Shown here in pieces: positions 56,501 through 60,843 of a stretch of DNA of 64,000 nucleotides. The notes under the pieces are model-generated. The model was not told where the DNA came from and did no database searches. It saw nothing but the letters and a program-made list of their open reading frames with translations. A program made the translations under genes and the position numbers. This DNA is from Planctomycetaceae bacterium (GTDB lineage: Bacteria > Planctomycetota > Planctomycetia > Pirellulales > Pirellulaceae), in the NCBI GenBank assembly GCA_007694185.1, contig RECD01000155.1:40767-104766 (forward strand). The letters run 5' to 3'. Position 1 is the stretch's first letter; each line of letters starts with the position of its first letter.

Positions 56501-58923
56501 ACGCTGCTCGATTGGAACACCAAGCCCAGCTCACCGCCGCTGATTCGCAATCCCATATCGTCGTCTTCGCTGATTGTCGAGCCAGGGTCGCCCAAGAAGA
56601 CCTCGGCATCGGATAGGCCAAGCTTGAGCGTGCGGGTCGTGGTGGTGCCTTCCATCACCGGGTCCAAGCGTTCCAAGCCGAAACTGCCGCTGGCGGAAAC
56701 AAATCCAGAAACATCCAAACTCAGCGAACCTCGCACTTGCTGGGGCGCCTCATCCTCGGCAAACTCGAGCGTGATCGTATCGCCGGCCGTTTTGATTTCG
56801 ATCGCGTCGATTTTGCCTCCCGTGGTATTCTTTTTGATTTCGACGTCCGTGGCCGAAAGCGTTAGCCCGGAATTCTGCAGACCGACCAACTCCGCGGTTC
56901 CTCCGATGCGAAATGCATAGCTGGTACTGAGGGCAAAGCCACCCATCGACGGCTTGAACGCCACAAATCCCAATTGTCCGTCGGTGATGCGTAAGCCGAT
57001 GTCATCCTCGGACTGATCGGATTCCCCAGGGTAGCCAAAGAATGCGTTCACCTCCGTCACCCCGACCTTTAGCAGAGAGGTCGTGGTAGCTACCCCGGTG
57101 CTGGGATCGATTTTTGTACGTGTCTCGCGTTCCATCCCAAACTTTCCACTGGCGGTGACAAACCCGGCGGCGACCAAATCGAGCGCGCCTCGAATCTGTT
57201 CGGGTGCCTCGTCTTCACCGAACTCCACGGTCACGGAACCGGTAGCAGTGGCAACATCGACGGCGTCGAACGGGGCACCGGTGGTGTTCTTTTTGATTTT
57301 GACATCCGTGACCGATAGCGTCAGGCCCGAGTCCTCCAATCCGACCAACGCCGCGCTACCCGAGGCGACCAGAGCATAAGGGGCTGGTTGGCCTTCCGTT
57401 TTCGGCTCGACAACCAGCCCCAAGGTTCCTCCCGTGATACGCAGCCCCAAATCGTCGCTTTCGTTATCGGTCGGCCCGCCATCCCCGAAGAAGGAGTTGA
57501 CTCCGGTGGCACCGATGTACAGCGTCTCGGGCGAGCCCGACACCACGCTTTGACTGCGAATGGTGAACTCGCCCGCAACGTTCAGGAAGTTTGCCACCGA
57601 CAGGTTGAGTGCCCCACCAAACTCAACAACTGTGTCGGTTCCCGTATCGCTGAAGTCGACGGTCACTTCCAGGCCGGCGCTGGTGGTGAACGTGTCCTTG
57701 ACCGCAATGCCGGTGTTGTTGATCCGAGCCGCCACCTTGCCACTGAGGCTCAATTCGTCGGTGACGCCGACCATGGCGACATTGCCCGAGAACTGTGCCG
57801 CCACACCGGTCGGACGGATCACGAAGCCGCCTTGTCCATCGGAAATCCGCACGCCACCCTCGTCACTTCCCAACAGGGCCGCGACGCCCGTCGCGCCGCC
57901 ACGGACAATGGGCACGGGCAGGGTGTTTTCGGTGATCGTGTAGGACTCCAGGACGAAACTGCCGGATATTTCCTGCCCGTTGGCAGTGAAACGAGCGTCC
58001 GTGGCTGCCACACGAAAATAGGGGCCGGCTGGAACGTCAACGGCCACGGAATTGACTGATCCGTTGACTGCGCCATTGGTCGTGTTGATGGCCAGGCCAA
58101 AGTCACCGCTAAAGCTGATCGGCAACCCGTCGTTGACGCCGATCGTGACCGACGCCGAACCGGCCACCCCATTCTGCATCAGCCAGAATGAGCCTGAGCC
58201 GTCGGTCAAATTGACCAACCCATCACCTAAGGAAACGGAAACGTTGCTGGCGGAAGCGGTTACCACTGGGGCGAGGTCCAGCAACCCGATCCCGAAGGTA
58301 AAACTCCCTTGCACCTGTTGTCCCAAGACGGTCAGGCTGACATCCGGCAGCGACAGGGTGGTGCCCACGCCCGCCAGGAACGAAGTGAGCTGGGTCGTCA
58401 CCGCGTTATCCGGCAGCCGCAACTGCGAGTTGCCCGAGGGGCGGTCCGGGTCAGCCACAACCAGTGTCATTCCGACTGGCGACATGACCGGCACCAGTCG
58501 CCGGCCGTCAGCGAAGGTCGGCAGCGTCAAATCCGCGAATGCACCGCTCGATCCAACCGACGAGATCACATGGAAGGTGGTGCCGACGGCGGGAGCGAAG
58601 TCGTCGAGCAGCCGCACCTCCAGGGTACCGCCGAGCTTTGCTTCGCTGTCGATCACGACTCGGTCGAACTGGCCTGTGTCGGCACCAGCCAGTTCGATCA
58701 ACAGCTTATCCCCCGCCGTCATGGCGAGCGGTTCGGTCCAATTGCCGACCTGATCCTCGCCGCCGGGGCTGATGAGCGCCGCCAACAGGTGGCGCGCCTC
58801 GAGACTCTGCACCCCTAGCTGGGGCCTGCGGGTCTTTCGCCGCCGCTGAGCTTCTTTGCGTCGCGTTCGCTTAGCGGGAGACTCGCGGGAGACAAGCTGA
58901 CGAAACCAGGACGGATCGGACAT
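35533..58923 (-). CDS. Giant modular surface protein (7,796 aa) with LEPR-XLL-like N-terminus
   Basis: The largest gene in the window. A basic N-terminus ends in SLEARHLLAA, matching the planctomycete LEPR-XLL motif. Then follow ~145-aa beta repeats (residues ~350-1240), a Ser/Gly/Asn linker (~1240-1280), a long beta-rich region, RTX-like GGNGNDTL motifs (~2620-2720), a propeller-like region (~3530-4680), a PKD-type Ig array (~4860-6920) and a glycine-rich solenoid to the end. There is no PEP-CTERM, dockerin or LPXTG at the C-terminus. It is probably exported and involved in adhesion or the cell surface. The reading frame is intact for 23.4 kb. Confidence 0.93.
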   Translation of the reverse strand: MSDPSWFRQLVSRESPAKRTRRKEAQRRRKTRRPQLGVQSLEARHLLAALISPGGEDQVGNWTEPLAMTAGDKLLIELAGADTGQFDRVVIDSEAKLGGTLEVRLLDDFAPAVGTTFHVISSVGSSGAFADLTLPTFADGRRLVPVMSPVGMTLVVADPDRPSGNSQLRLPDNAVTTQLTSFLAGVGTTLSLPDVSLTVLGQQVQGSFTFGIGLLDLAPVVTASASNVSVSLGDGLVNLTDGSGSFWLMQNGVAGSASVTIGVNDGLPISFSGDFGLAINTTNGAVNGSVNSVAVDVPAGPYFRVAATDARFTANGQEISGSFVLESYTITENTLPVPIVRGGATGVAALLGSDEGGVRISDGQGGFVIRPTGVAAQFSGNVAMVGVTDELSLSGKVAARINNTGIAVKDTFTTSAGLEVTVDFSDTGTDTVVEFGGALNLSVANFLNVAGEFTIRSQSVVSGSPETLYIGATGVNSFFGDGGPTDNESDDLGLRITGGTLGLVVEPKTEGQPAPYALVASGSAALVGLEDSGLTLSVTDVKIKKNTTGAPFDAVDVATATGSVTVEFGEDEAPEQIRGALDLVAAGFVTASGKFGMERETRTKIDPSTGVATTTSLLKVGVTEVNAFFGYPGESDQSEDDIGLRITDGQLGFVAFKPSMGGFALSTSYAFRIGGTAELVGLQNSGLTLSATDVEIKKNTTGGKIDAIEIKTAGDTITLEFAEDEAPQQVRGSLSLDVSGFVSASGSFGLERLDPVMEGTTTTRTLKLGLSDAEVFLGDPGSTISEDDDMGLRISGGELGLVFQSSSVAGVAQPSTYALFGGGTATLVGIEGLDLSAQVTVRKNTTGKVVTESVKTSAGSVPVVFEEGEENLQSFAGYLNLNAGGFIDLQGGFRVSKTVETSGDETTTKLVLGAGVSGFFGENQGSNDALGVEINDASLGLVMVRVSGATDPAKNGSSYAMTASGGSVSLVGVSGLVLSGSLQARVNKTGKTVDESIAIPGSDSPVVVKFTSDANVQSFGGTLDLAVGDFVTLSGGFSFEKQVEPISETKKQTKLLVGAANVSAFIGVNDGGSPLGFELSGGRLGLDIVKLTDTAPGAESQVAKYALDAGGNVALVGLPLEFSGTLSVRFNNTGVAIDKQISVPNPAGGENITAPIKVAADQELEFSGTDMTLGVADVFSLGGSFVISRESDGKLLVDVQEASLALLVDQQEVVSVSGGAKFTFGGSEGFKLQQFNVGGFNFADNTSGSTSQGSNDGSQGNGSQGSSNPPSGSNSSEEKKLGAFSINDASVSVEGFDLGRLDVSSGTFALSITVGVNIGSASANLGSAISASATNIGGSFGIGLQLAKQAPFVSNVALTGQWALRAESISLGLGQFLTLSATDLEINPLATGDELLVSFGSASAALTAGPVNITGTATSFGVTGDRQFQAGDNFSISLAMTDADPLKLPLPVNISEAKVTWLGDNFNSAPANFQLTLSASIQGNFGPVTVGGSIDSMVIDVSKLRDGQFPIIDMAGFSAEASGNLFGGKISGGVIGGVVKFDTDGNVLPSSATSFADTVFYGGIIAGFEFAGAAGAEIRVGFSELGFLSAYLTSSTPAGILLDPVSGLAIKDFRGGIAFNASPIPKPANPRALAVNPGLKPTTSLTAEQWQNELIQQVVRQKTNQEGNVYDIDAASNNIIRIEAGGTLYSQHVSDSVFKVDVDVIILTNGQFAVVGKGVVGSGAIEADVKLYGDLRSLKQENPESPLELMFLGDLNTAVHAATQSDPLLRIEGQLTLAFLDPAGNLVNPAVTKPDSFELRVLGRGTLAPIGFAKVIIGGAATIAGGDELDPDSTGFAELKLTVVDNPQVKRVALDFSGSISIDGLIKADDLISAAGQLTIEKRAEASLEIWGAAKLDFNTDSPGLSFLKDAGLVADASFLVGLNFSSEDKEVALALPGRPIEVIAIPEDTVLFEAQGTLTFNKNTADILGENDKFNVGAYLEFDGAFSLMVRMNDNDPSTPLDNSFDIELFVAARLSTGLTVGSKDIKILEVDALGLVVVTNLGFEQSGVPRLPTIAARLDLSITYVGQFMEFYLDKAQLLLNTTGQDVIYVVPERLQERIANMQERRGRTREYDANFLSPAPGPDGRLQFTIGGAPTMSNGDVMTAGPYVQLVLTGRLIYAKALELEGSFRITVGAGGFELGIAANASLVLPGAGSFLSAQATGVINVTEAGLYGGVVLAANFNIPGITLTAGVSSYFGINTTSTTRTLTADIPQAFNPVLQPRSAIIFVEGTLSAGGLEINGMFSLEISSESIQMMVNAGIDFFNLGKVSVSGRAGIFYGDRPGIEFDTKLSVNADFGFDGIFDIGGDLRLQINSRAGTQKFEIALENARVKLLHVVEATGSGRIVVQDDYFRIEGNFRGSLLSVITAEFRGFFDSRGNFELFIGAALKLGTDSWGIQAGGEFHILRNLDVDPVIPLDLRASLYGRVNAFGTTLVGANIAVDYSSPPAGDGRIRVEAGIRLGLITIPIRFTLGYLRLDAPPMPQLGSTIDNGAGRTLVLNVGSRSHLRNVDASPDEEDETYIIDSLGPGSQFGERVRVRAFGAVQVFDNVTRIEAIEGGGFGSGNDQLILAEKLGTFRTITVDVDGGDGDDLLINQSSAHTRFRGGNGNDTLLSNRSGDILDGGSGDNELSGVSGTVISAGNGNNFVTWQSEFGAPQSVTLGSGDNRLRVVGRNVAENYVLGGSAGGLSISVTPQGQSAMNLTATGVKTVELFGAGQADTLTVNAAGVAAAGVSSIVADLSRIQESVEGSTEIVLRPDGASNVIHLSGTQGNDTFELTTGEGSDITVNVNGEQLALHVVAPNATRDLLNIYGGDGHDVFTIAPAHVGVTSRTQVRLYGDAGNDRADLPLANVLFDGGVGSNELSFLVAANAGNPLTLTNDRLSAGALSGRYSNVAALTVDGIAAGNAFTVQSTHTGTTKLTSGVNPVTVAGTSGRLEVETTSGAVTINSSGASIFIDTTSGPVTIHGTGGDVDVKNQSSEVMLTATSHSITVTGTDHGDSRVTIGAGLLSKIEAAVAVNKMRRVVYDNSLDGTGRAYTISDSGAAATNHWNRATLSDVKIVELRTGLGDDAVASTIGHVIQIIDAGSGRDQLDVTLHGAPSSVSPYLAQRIVQSSNFETVTFTNTDHTTASQWWLGGGHLDGGFGTTRHPLLGAGTASLLITLGGANDIMDIAGLDAPTSVKLGGGINEVTVGGGNLSGLKAPLTLDAGGSSNVLKLNDMNSPENAAVIRNLTLSYGNIASVGSTITYNPTQFASFTADLGAANDKVRVNNLSIPTATINTRGGNDEVIAGGTLNSLTVNTGDGDDSLILTAGTGIVTFDGGAGDDTYTADRSDATAPLNGSLKVVGGEPVLTLSGLPTVTQTSVEYLGIVLGKGNDTFVVDSAGFEPKGVSLVGGPGDDLIEVRSVGGAADSFTVYGDSLLSPVGDTGRNTLYLIAPNPTANQFTPIVPKVQRLVIDHTQGASAVAWTVKGYTVEANGNNLINAEGAGFVELLGRVPSVHEQNPSLDTLAATGSDGVRPLQITLSGNNANVFEGLNVLGQDQLPVAGQTVNRTVDGLQGARLVTTADNGRLVFTVDGGQFFGRVTVFRSAGPNEPLHFVDSLINYEFPGGVMAGSGNANGLVATPDGRTLFHSNSQHLFIYDIHPITAAMELKQVVLLPITRLQISPDGQTLAVLRNGSINLYNLQNFTAGSTLPEPTTIALSTDNNSQIAFSEDSQRMYVTANKTLTLLKRSGSNYSVERTLTDNAGINFNRYSRLEASADGTLLFAGGIVNPNVFPNEYRLDVFGFGSGVDAPAIRKIAGYTFYNVGRNIAPSQVFPGDIEFTPFKYDSASSTLVINGSHAGGAAPTPILLGYDAASETFSQTAASTFYGGRTYRFQGLDVATVGGKTYGVFAAPHLVDGGTYSTGVGWYDLSSADPSILTGVFTTKAIEAPGGGLFINAAVLAEDEEARFLAVRAVLQDGDVVPTQRHWVRNEYLIYTPAATLESQALASLALDGAYVQSLAAYRNSFGIQSAWWAIENTLGGSDYRLKRYEFASGAITEKQSISLDGPGRISFNADGTVGYVETASGRHRYAVEADGTIGELLGTDATKGGYAVAGDYQYTAPLNVDGIDRLPVDASDNSALKSFRDGYGALALSSLSGVVASADGATIYVRDGNQLTSIRQIEGVDTVVHSMTMTQPTGDKWVRAGDRLYSAWLGYVTEIVLDSTSGLPSSLKQLRDLQSLEDNDVAVGMNSLLMTSFGGSRVSLYDISNGLIANSNNLNVSASQSLTQGQADVRSLSGVSVSATSPDGRFLYGYSPTDKALGVYDRETNAWTTFFDGVQVPIGALTGVPSIAISSITYDVVVNGIAQQLTYHDALVVNPNTGAYTVFRTSGLSISHWSWTTPAAHGTQSYLVGARSLTHADGKLYVATTNDVKSYDLPAPMGVLPAAASATLSVSNATKLQVAGGRAYVITGGGTGVTSVAASLMETTLSATGLTGLADVAVFGSSVYAVSATGRVFHFEESGSALTLINSYANGNGITGLRGASAVSVAADGSYVFVAGTADSSIVVFLRDTNTGALTFVQSARDGRAASGIFQPSAVFALSNNKLVVASASARNNENSGFAVLSVAPLTSARPFNVQTTFTDMTKVTLEGGSDNDTIRLLSAPALVAGATVELTILGHGGDDLISVSDMGPTATKLTIDAGTGNDVVTIQQTVSRPFESGATPRAVTIIGGSGSDQVVVQNVATNANVAVNVNQAGTDIDIVRVRGEGIPVSSSVTVSGDLATGTGPSFAGDALFYDGEGAGFLGTHTSNDTIVKSGFGNVVFTGLYKADPKQVFLTTAPRPSISISSPTISEGQSVTFTATDLSNQPGVRYEWDLDGDGDFGDARGASITLTWDDLVAFGINDGARSPAAPTAYPIAVRATTTENAQSFGGQIIELAADASTMLLVTDTAPTLADVPGLATLGVAFTIPLKATDPGNDRVQKWAVNWGDGTSTATLGADATSATHVYAKAGDFKITVTVLDEDGETSKQSDVQVRPGTGSVVIASYSASIAEGDGFTATAGFEGTPIKFQWDFGADGTYEVETTTPTITQTWDDLKARGVRDNGTFSIRVRALYNNESIPTQTNPATFTATSAAVSFSVVNTAPTGTLALSSASVIEGSSAGSITVMLTNYADPSPEDTAATASLDLYFDVSLTADIASPTPNLANQAVGTAIDIPASVFSAPGLKTVRAVLRDKDGGARELFATFFVAPVAPTLSANLSASTINEGSVANLTLTANHPVGVAIHSWRIQWGDGSVQTADGNGTATQTFTHTYVNGAIGGTDYDILVTAITARGDVSTTSTITVNDVAPTVTLSAPSLATVQGAAEPFTVQLAVTDPGDDTADSLVIDWGDGTIVTLPGNVTTASHTYLFVPTDGTFMVKVTQLTDNEGTFFNPSNTLSLTVANASPVFPNALTNNPSISVDGQEGTPILLSASAASMVVGYEPLTFSWTVSRNGSTVYQHDFTPSPVAILNLAATPDEEASDVIWLSAFGTDVLGADVTTTWMITSPDDETVTLSGDEIALNPDSDGTYSITITTNSVNGTATATAALIVSDSQVRLGSISGVGTHVVRADGAIGYEFLSSSSDSFTPADNGLYLVTLSVTDPQGATSTYSRTIDVANVAPTIASFDGPETGTSGEAVTFTATATDPAGIFDPLTFTWTVRDRETGQTVASQSGSGTSFAFTPYGGLFDVILVVSDKDGGEDQRVAVLEVENTPPAIGSQSDDFIVPATAFEGQTSSFSANASSVGGEEGLSYQWTVRRKGPVITLVNNQPVHAWSVIATLPGRQVQFTWPDNDQYLVTLTVTDRFGDSDSRVADVLVSNLPPVITSVSVPTSGVEGVQMVLSAAAVDPGLNDSLNYRWTITSPGQPDANDNVIVRAGANATFTPPDNGVYSVQLTVFDNDGGSTTQAAGTISVANADPVLGSIVVPSETPLEGQTVRLSVPPASDVAADVPSLQYAWTITQPDGNLLHFAGRVVDIPLTDSGNYLATVVVIDKDGGQAARMASFDVGNVAPTITSFNIPQRGYVGFGVPFSAAATDVPGDIATLQFTWTITDSNNQSVTVTGSNANYAPTVAGVHQVVLEVADKDGGKTTRSGAFAVFASTVSIQTFGVPSAGTKGTALLLNGSATDALGAPVILTWTIAPPAGKGEPTTRTGSSASFVPTRAGIYQITLSASSVNGSATISTEMLIADVAPTVTSVILPELVMVGVPASLSATASYPTTEPLNYTWTIFPPIGAPIVLSGDQVTFTPRFSGNHTIRLTVSGLDGAQTAINRFVSVVAPIPFITEVGETRLEGTPVPVKGVIGSPANPVTSDAVSLTWNVFKGTNLYASGSGGDWSFVPNDNGQYRIVLTASVPGTVSNSTERTITVANVAPTPTLVSISSVRLEGTTIQVSGTATDPGFAVPNDGVTLAWSVFKNSGPTAFATGTSSNWSFTPDDNGSYRIVLTATDKDSASTSVEQTITVANIAPTPSIVSISSVRLEGTAIQVSGTATDPGFAVPNDGVTLAWSVFKNGGQTAFATGAGSDWSFTPNDNGSYRIVLTATDKDGASTSVEQTITVANVAPTPSIVSISSVRFEGTAIQVSGTATDPGFAVPNDGVTLAWTVFKNGGQTAFATGTGSDWSFTPDDNDSYRIVLTATDKDSASTSVEQTITVANVAPTPSIVSISSVRLEGTAIHVSGTATDPGFAVPNDGVTLAWSVFKNGGQTAFATGTSSNWSFTPNDNGSYRIVLTATDKDGASTSVDETIAVTNVAPIVAISPPVDGFDGVRFQERTFELTAIDASPLDQAAGFEFVINWGDGSQPVRVSGLSGTRVSHTFVDSGQFEIRVTATDKDLGTSSVYVLNHTIRIADLQGTTLLVSGSEAADEIVLSGVGTNGVQVSVNGVTSGPFLGVETVRVNAYGGDDSIEVQSSVTPAVVLDGGTGDDNFVVGFHGNGSTRTVTIVDDDSDNRLTIHGANSTSLYTITPDTTTRGLERIDYSGAGLAALEVLGGRGLVNAFLLNETRPATETTIDGGQGFANSLVATFANALAGRLNLRGLENSHILIGRHLTGTLDVKGTLSSLYAGGATPGTITADHVGTVRAQAGTGPLIMQIAEGGVQRRVELGTPENPYPLTASDTASPAGVTMRYLYEGTATGLTHPQLTARMTNSGFAPFQYDVSLVTYDAQAKFNLARLDANGASGVRNVAIEGDLLTSVTTTAANWFGSGTTGGVRLPQDDLAGVAVRDLAPHYAIAARSIQAVAFGSHRKDDGKIELGIDTSRGEARKLLASGTALTPARNTFRVPFSDQQHMALFFVESAGGGGFTDKPIYLTVQYVVAAADPLNIAAGNVITKSNAERGAATALVTVIPSFDDKGKQKDSQVLAIDIRGDGASIDTRQSLSAFVTNETLVQQFEAAMSDAVPHQTKKTKVDGLFQATPRLTSTGPMGDLTLHGPMDADVWVTSLFGSLIINSGPLTGVVQTTGLRTDPITGEVTLQAGDVGQLYVAYDRRGKATFETTRIQVGRGGGLSGQLLVRGDLVSHVTVNGGMSGLIATEGSIGVETVEGPVAKRLGGITVNGGLSGGQIIVLDSIHGGHVRKKSKVVGDVVINGGMRDSQIAVQGDLASLKVNGTIDGDSAVVVGGRIGTFDAGTVRGIVAAKGGADSVKVGNTKHAQFYDLNVQGSNAEAVDHIFLHDQFDGGVDSFDDFSGIGSEPMEKDHFNLALLEVVKERLNGLHAADGTLRF
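35650..36420 (-). other. C-terminal glycine-rich solenoid-like region of the giant protein
   Basis: Short rungs such as TVNGGMSGLI, TVNGGLSGGQI, VINGGMRDSQI and KVNGTIDGDS recur about every 20-30 residues, as in a beta-solenoid. The protein then ends in a short acidic and helical tail. Confidence 0.6.
38150..44330 (-). repeat. PKD/Ig-like domain array of the giant protein
   Basis: Roughly twenty beta-sandwich units share a pattern of ANVAPT linkers, a central (L/F)xWTI or WxVF strand and a final Y.V.L.V.D.DG strand. PKD-type domains are common in extracellular proteins. The best conserved stretch is the tandem at 38458-39597. Confidence 0.75.
38458..39597 (-). repeat. Four near-identical 285-bp tandem repeats (95 aa each)
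   Basis: Equivalent points recur at 38458, 38743, 39028, 39313 and 39598, an exact 285-bp period. Each copy encodes a PKD unit with SISSVRLEGT and DPGFAVPNDGVTLAW; copies differ at scattered bases. A more diverged fifth unit lies at 39598 onward. The near-identity indicates recent duplication or ongoing gene conversion. Confidence 0.9.
44900..48330 (-). other. Beta-propeller-like region of the giant protein
   Basis: Repeated segments such as GLVATPDGRTLFHSNS, RLQISPDGQTLAVLRNG and SVAADGSYVFVAGT resemble seven-bladed 6-phosphogluconolactonase/NHL-type propellers. They run over about 1,140 residues, enough for more than one propeller. Confidence 0.6.
50740..51070 (-). other. RTX-like calcium-binding motifs of the giant protein
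   Basis: Motifs DGGDGDDLL, GGNGNDTLL and GGSGDNELSG follow the GGxGxDxUx nonapeptide pattern that folds into a Ca-bound beta-roll. The array is short compared with RTX toxins. Confidence 0.6.
55090..55210 (-). other. Ser/Gly/Asn/Gln linker in the giant protein
   Basis: About 35 residues of low complexity (TSGSTSQGSNDGSQGNGS) separate the N-terminal repeats from the long beta-rich region. Confidence 0.8.
55400..57850 (-). repeat. N-terminal ~145-aa repeats of the giant protein
   Basis: Units carrying NNTG/KKNTTG recur near 57715, 57280, 56820, 56390, 55960 and 55530, a spacing of about 430-460 bp. Each unit has a V.FGEDEAPQQVRG.L.L strand, an F..ASG.F.ME strand and a G.R I.GG.LGLV strand. 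I do not recognise this domain. Confidence 0.75.
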
Positions 58924-59335
58924 CGAGCGGCTTTGGAAAATGAGGAAGGCGCGGCCTCGATCGCGAATGACGCATTGGCCTACCGTCTCATAGCGCTTTT
59001 CCTGTCTCTATAACGAACTTTTTTCCCTTTTCTGGAAATCGGCCTAAAGTGCCCGCAAATGCACTCCCCAGGTCGGCAAAAGTCGTTCGGCGAAGCGGCA
59101 GCAAGACGCCAGCCCACCGTTCGCTAGTCACTACGCAATGACCCCATCGCCTCGGACCATTGGATTTGATCAGCAACCTACAAGTCGGCTACTCTTGCTT
59201 CGCAGTCGGCGATTACTACCGGCAAACCAGCGGCGGGGTGGCCGGTGCGTATGGCGCTCCCTCGATTGGATACGCCCACTGCTGCTACTTGCAGAATCAG
59301 TTGCAGTTCTGATCACTCCCTCGAGAAAACGCCGG
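58924..59335. other. Upstream region of the giant gene
   Basis: About 410 bp. An AT-rich tract (AACTTTTTTCCCTTTT, ~59016-59031) with TTATAG on the minus strand at 59008-59013 could be part of the giant gene's promoter. A short in-frame stretch at 59160-59312 is listed separately. Nothing else is supported. Confidence 0.35.
59160..59312 (+). CDS. Possible 50-aa ORF or gene remnant, Tyr/Gly/Cys-rich
   Basis: A TTG-started reading frame encodes a peptide containing VGYSCFAVGDYYRQTSGG and ends HCCYLQNQLQF. It has a strong C/G bias at third positions like the genes around it, and unusual Tyr and Cys content. It has no ATG, and the frame is closed upstream at 59139. It could be a small gene, the 3' end of a decayed gene, or chance. 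Confidence 0.22.
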   Translation: MDLISNLQVGYSCFAVGDYYRQTSGGVAGAYGAPSIGYAHCCYLQNQLQF

Positions 59336-60790
59336 TCAACTGACGACGTCGGGAACCACGTTGCCGTAGACATCGGTCAGCCGATAATCTCGGCCGGCGT
59401 GCTGGAAAGTCAGCCGTTTGTGGTCCAGCCCCAGCAGGTGCAGGATGGTGGCGTGCCAGTCGTGGATGTGGACCGGGGATTCGACGGCCTTCGCACCGAC
59501 TTCATCCGTCGCCCCGTGGCTGCGGCCCGCGCGGACGCCGCCACCCGCCATCCAGGTCGTGTAGCCCTGATGGTTGTGGTCGCGACCGGTGCCGCTCTGG
59601 ACATAGGGCGTGCGGCCGAACTCGCCAGCCCAGATCACCAGGGTGTCCTCCAGCATCCCGCGTTGCCGCAGGTCGCTCAGTAAGGCCGCCATCGGCCGGT
59701 CCGTCGCCGCGCAGGCTTTGGGCAATTCGTCTTTCAGGTTGAAATGATGATCCCAGCCGACCGGGGCGGTGATCTCGATGAAACGCACGCCCGCCTCGGC
59801 CAATCGCCGGGCGAGCAGGCATTGTCTGCCAAAGCGGTCGCTCGCCAACCCCGGTCCGATGCCGTAATGGGCCAGCATCGACGCGGGTTCCTCGCTCAGG
59901 TCCATCAGTTGCGGGATTTCTCCTTGCATTCGAAACGCCAATTCGAACGACTCGATCGCCCCTTCGATCTCTGGGTGGTATCCGTCCTGTGACAACTTGG
60001 CCGTATTGAGGTCGCGGACGAAATCGAGCTGCGCCCGTTGTTGGGCGAGTGACAGGCGACGCGACTCGACGTTCTTGAGCGGCGGGCCCGGTTCCGAATC
60101 GATCCCCAACAGGGCCGCATAAAACCCGGGGATTTGGTTCGCCCCGATTTTCGTCCCCTGATAAATCGCAGGCAAAAAGCCGCTGCCATAGTTTTGGGCC
60201 CCGCCGTTGTCCGCCGGCGGGTTGAGCGTGATGAAACCGGGTAGGTTCGTATTTTCCGTACCGAGCCCGTACAAGCTCCAAGCCCCCATCGACGGCCTGA
60301 CGAACTGGAAACTTCCGGTATGCATCTGCAGGAAGGCCTGCGAATGATTCGGCAGGTCGGTCTGCATGCTGCGGATCACGCACAGGTCGTCTGCCTGTTT
60401 CGCCAATTCCGGGAACAGCTCCGAGACCCACTGGCCCGATTCGCCATGTCGCGAAAACCGAAACGGAGACGGCAGCAGTCTGGCTCGGCCGCCCTCACCG
60501 ATCGCCGCATCGGCATGCCGATCGAGCGCCGGCTTGTGATCGAACAGGTCGACGTGCGAAGGGCCGCCGTTCATGCATAGGAAGATGACCCGTTTCGCCT
60601 TCGCAGGAAAATGGGTTGGCCGACTCGCCAACGCCGACTCGCCCGACCCGCGTTCGTCGCGCGCGGCCGCCTCCTGAGCCAGGGCGGCGAACGCCAGGTA
60701 ACCGAATCCCGAACCGAGCGAACGCAGCAGCGCCCGCCGGGAATAGGCGGCGGGAGTGGGGGTTATCTGTCGATTCGGTGAGCTGATCAT
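59336..60790 (-). CDS. DUF1501 domain protein with Tat-like signal
   Basis: A 484-residue DUF1501 protein, a family abundant in planctomycetes with an alkaline-phosphatase/sulfatase-like fold. YSRRALLRSLGSGFGYLAFAALAQEAAA at about residues 15-42 is a twin-arginine-type signal peptide. Core motifs are FLCMNGGPSHVDLFDHKP, VIWAGEFGRTPYVQ, GRDHNHQGYTTWMAGGGV and HDWHATILHLLGLDH. The ATG at 60790 replaces the track start at 60901, which falls inside the upstream gene. It follows the PSCyt/PSD1 gene by 53 bp. The pair is very common in planctomycetes, but the function is unknown. Confidence 0.92.
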   Translation of the reverse strand: MISSPNRQITPTPAAYSRRALLRSLGSGFGYLAFAALAQEAAARDERGSGESALASRPTHFPAKAKRVIFLCMNGGPSHVDLFDHKPALDRHADAAIGEGGRARLLPSPFRFSRHGESGQWVSELFPELAKQADDLCVIRSMQTDLPNHSQAFLQMHTGSFQFVRPSMGAWSLYGLGTENTNLPGFITLNPPADNGGAQNYGSGFLPAIYQGTKIGANQIPGFYAALLGIDSEPGPPLKNVESRRLSLAQQRAQLDFVRDLNTAKLSQDGYHPEIEGAIESFELAFRMQGEIPQLMDLSEEPASMLAHYGIGPGLASDRFGRQCLLARRLAEAGVRFIEITAPVGWDHHFNLKDELPKACAATDRPMAALLSDLRQRGMLEDTLVIWAGEFGRTPYVQSGTGRDHNHQGYTTWMAGGGVRAGRSHGATDEVGAKAVESPVHIHDWHATILHLLGLDHKRLTFQHAGRDYRLTDVYGNVVPDVVS

Positions 60791-60843
60791 CGTTGCTCCT
60801 GTTTGCGTTCCGTTGATTCGGTAGCCACTTCGTCCCGGATCGC

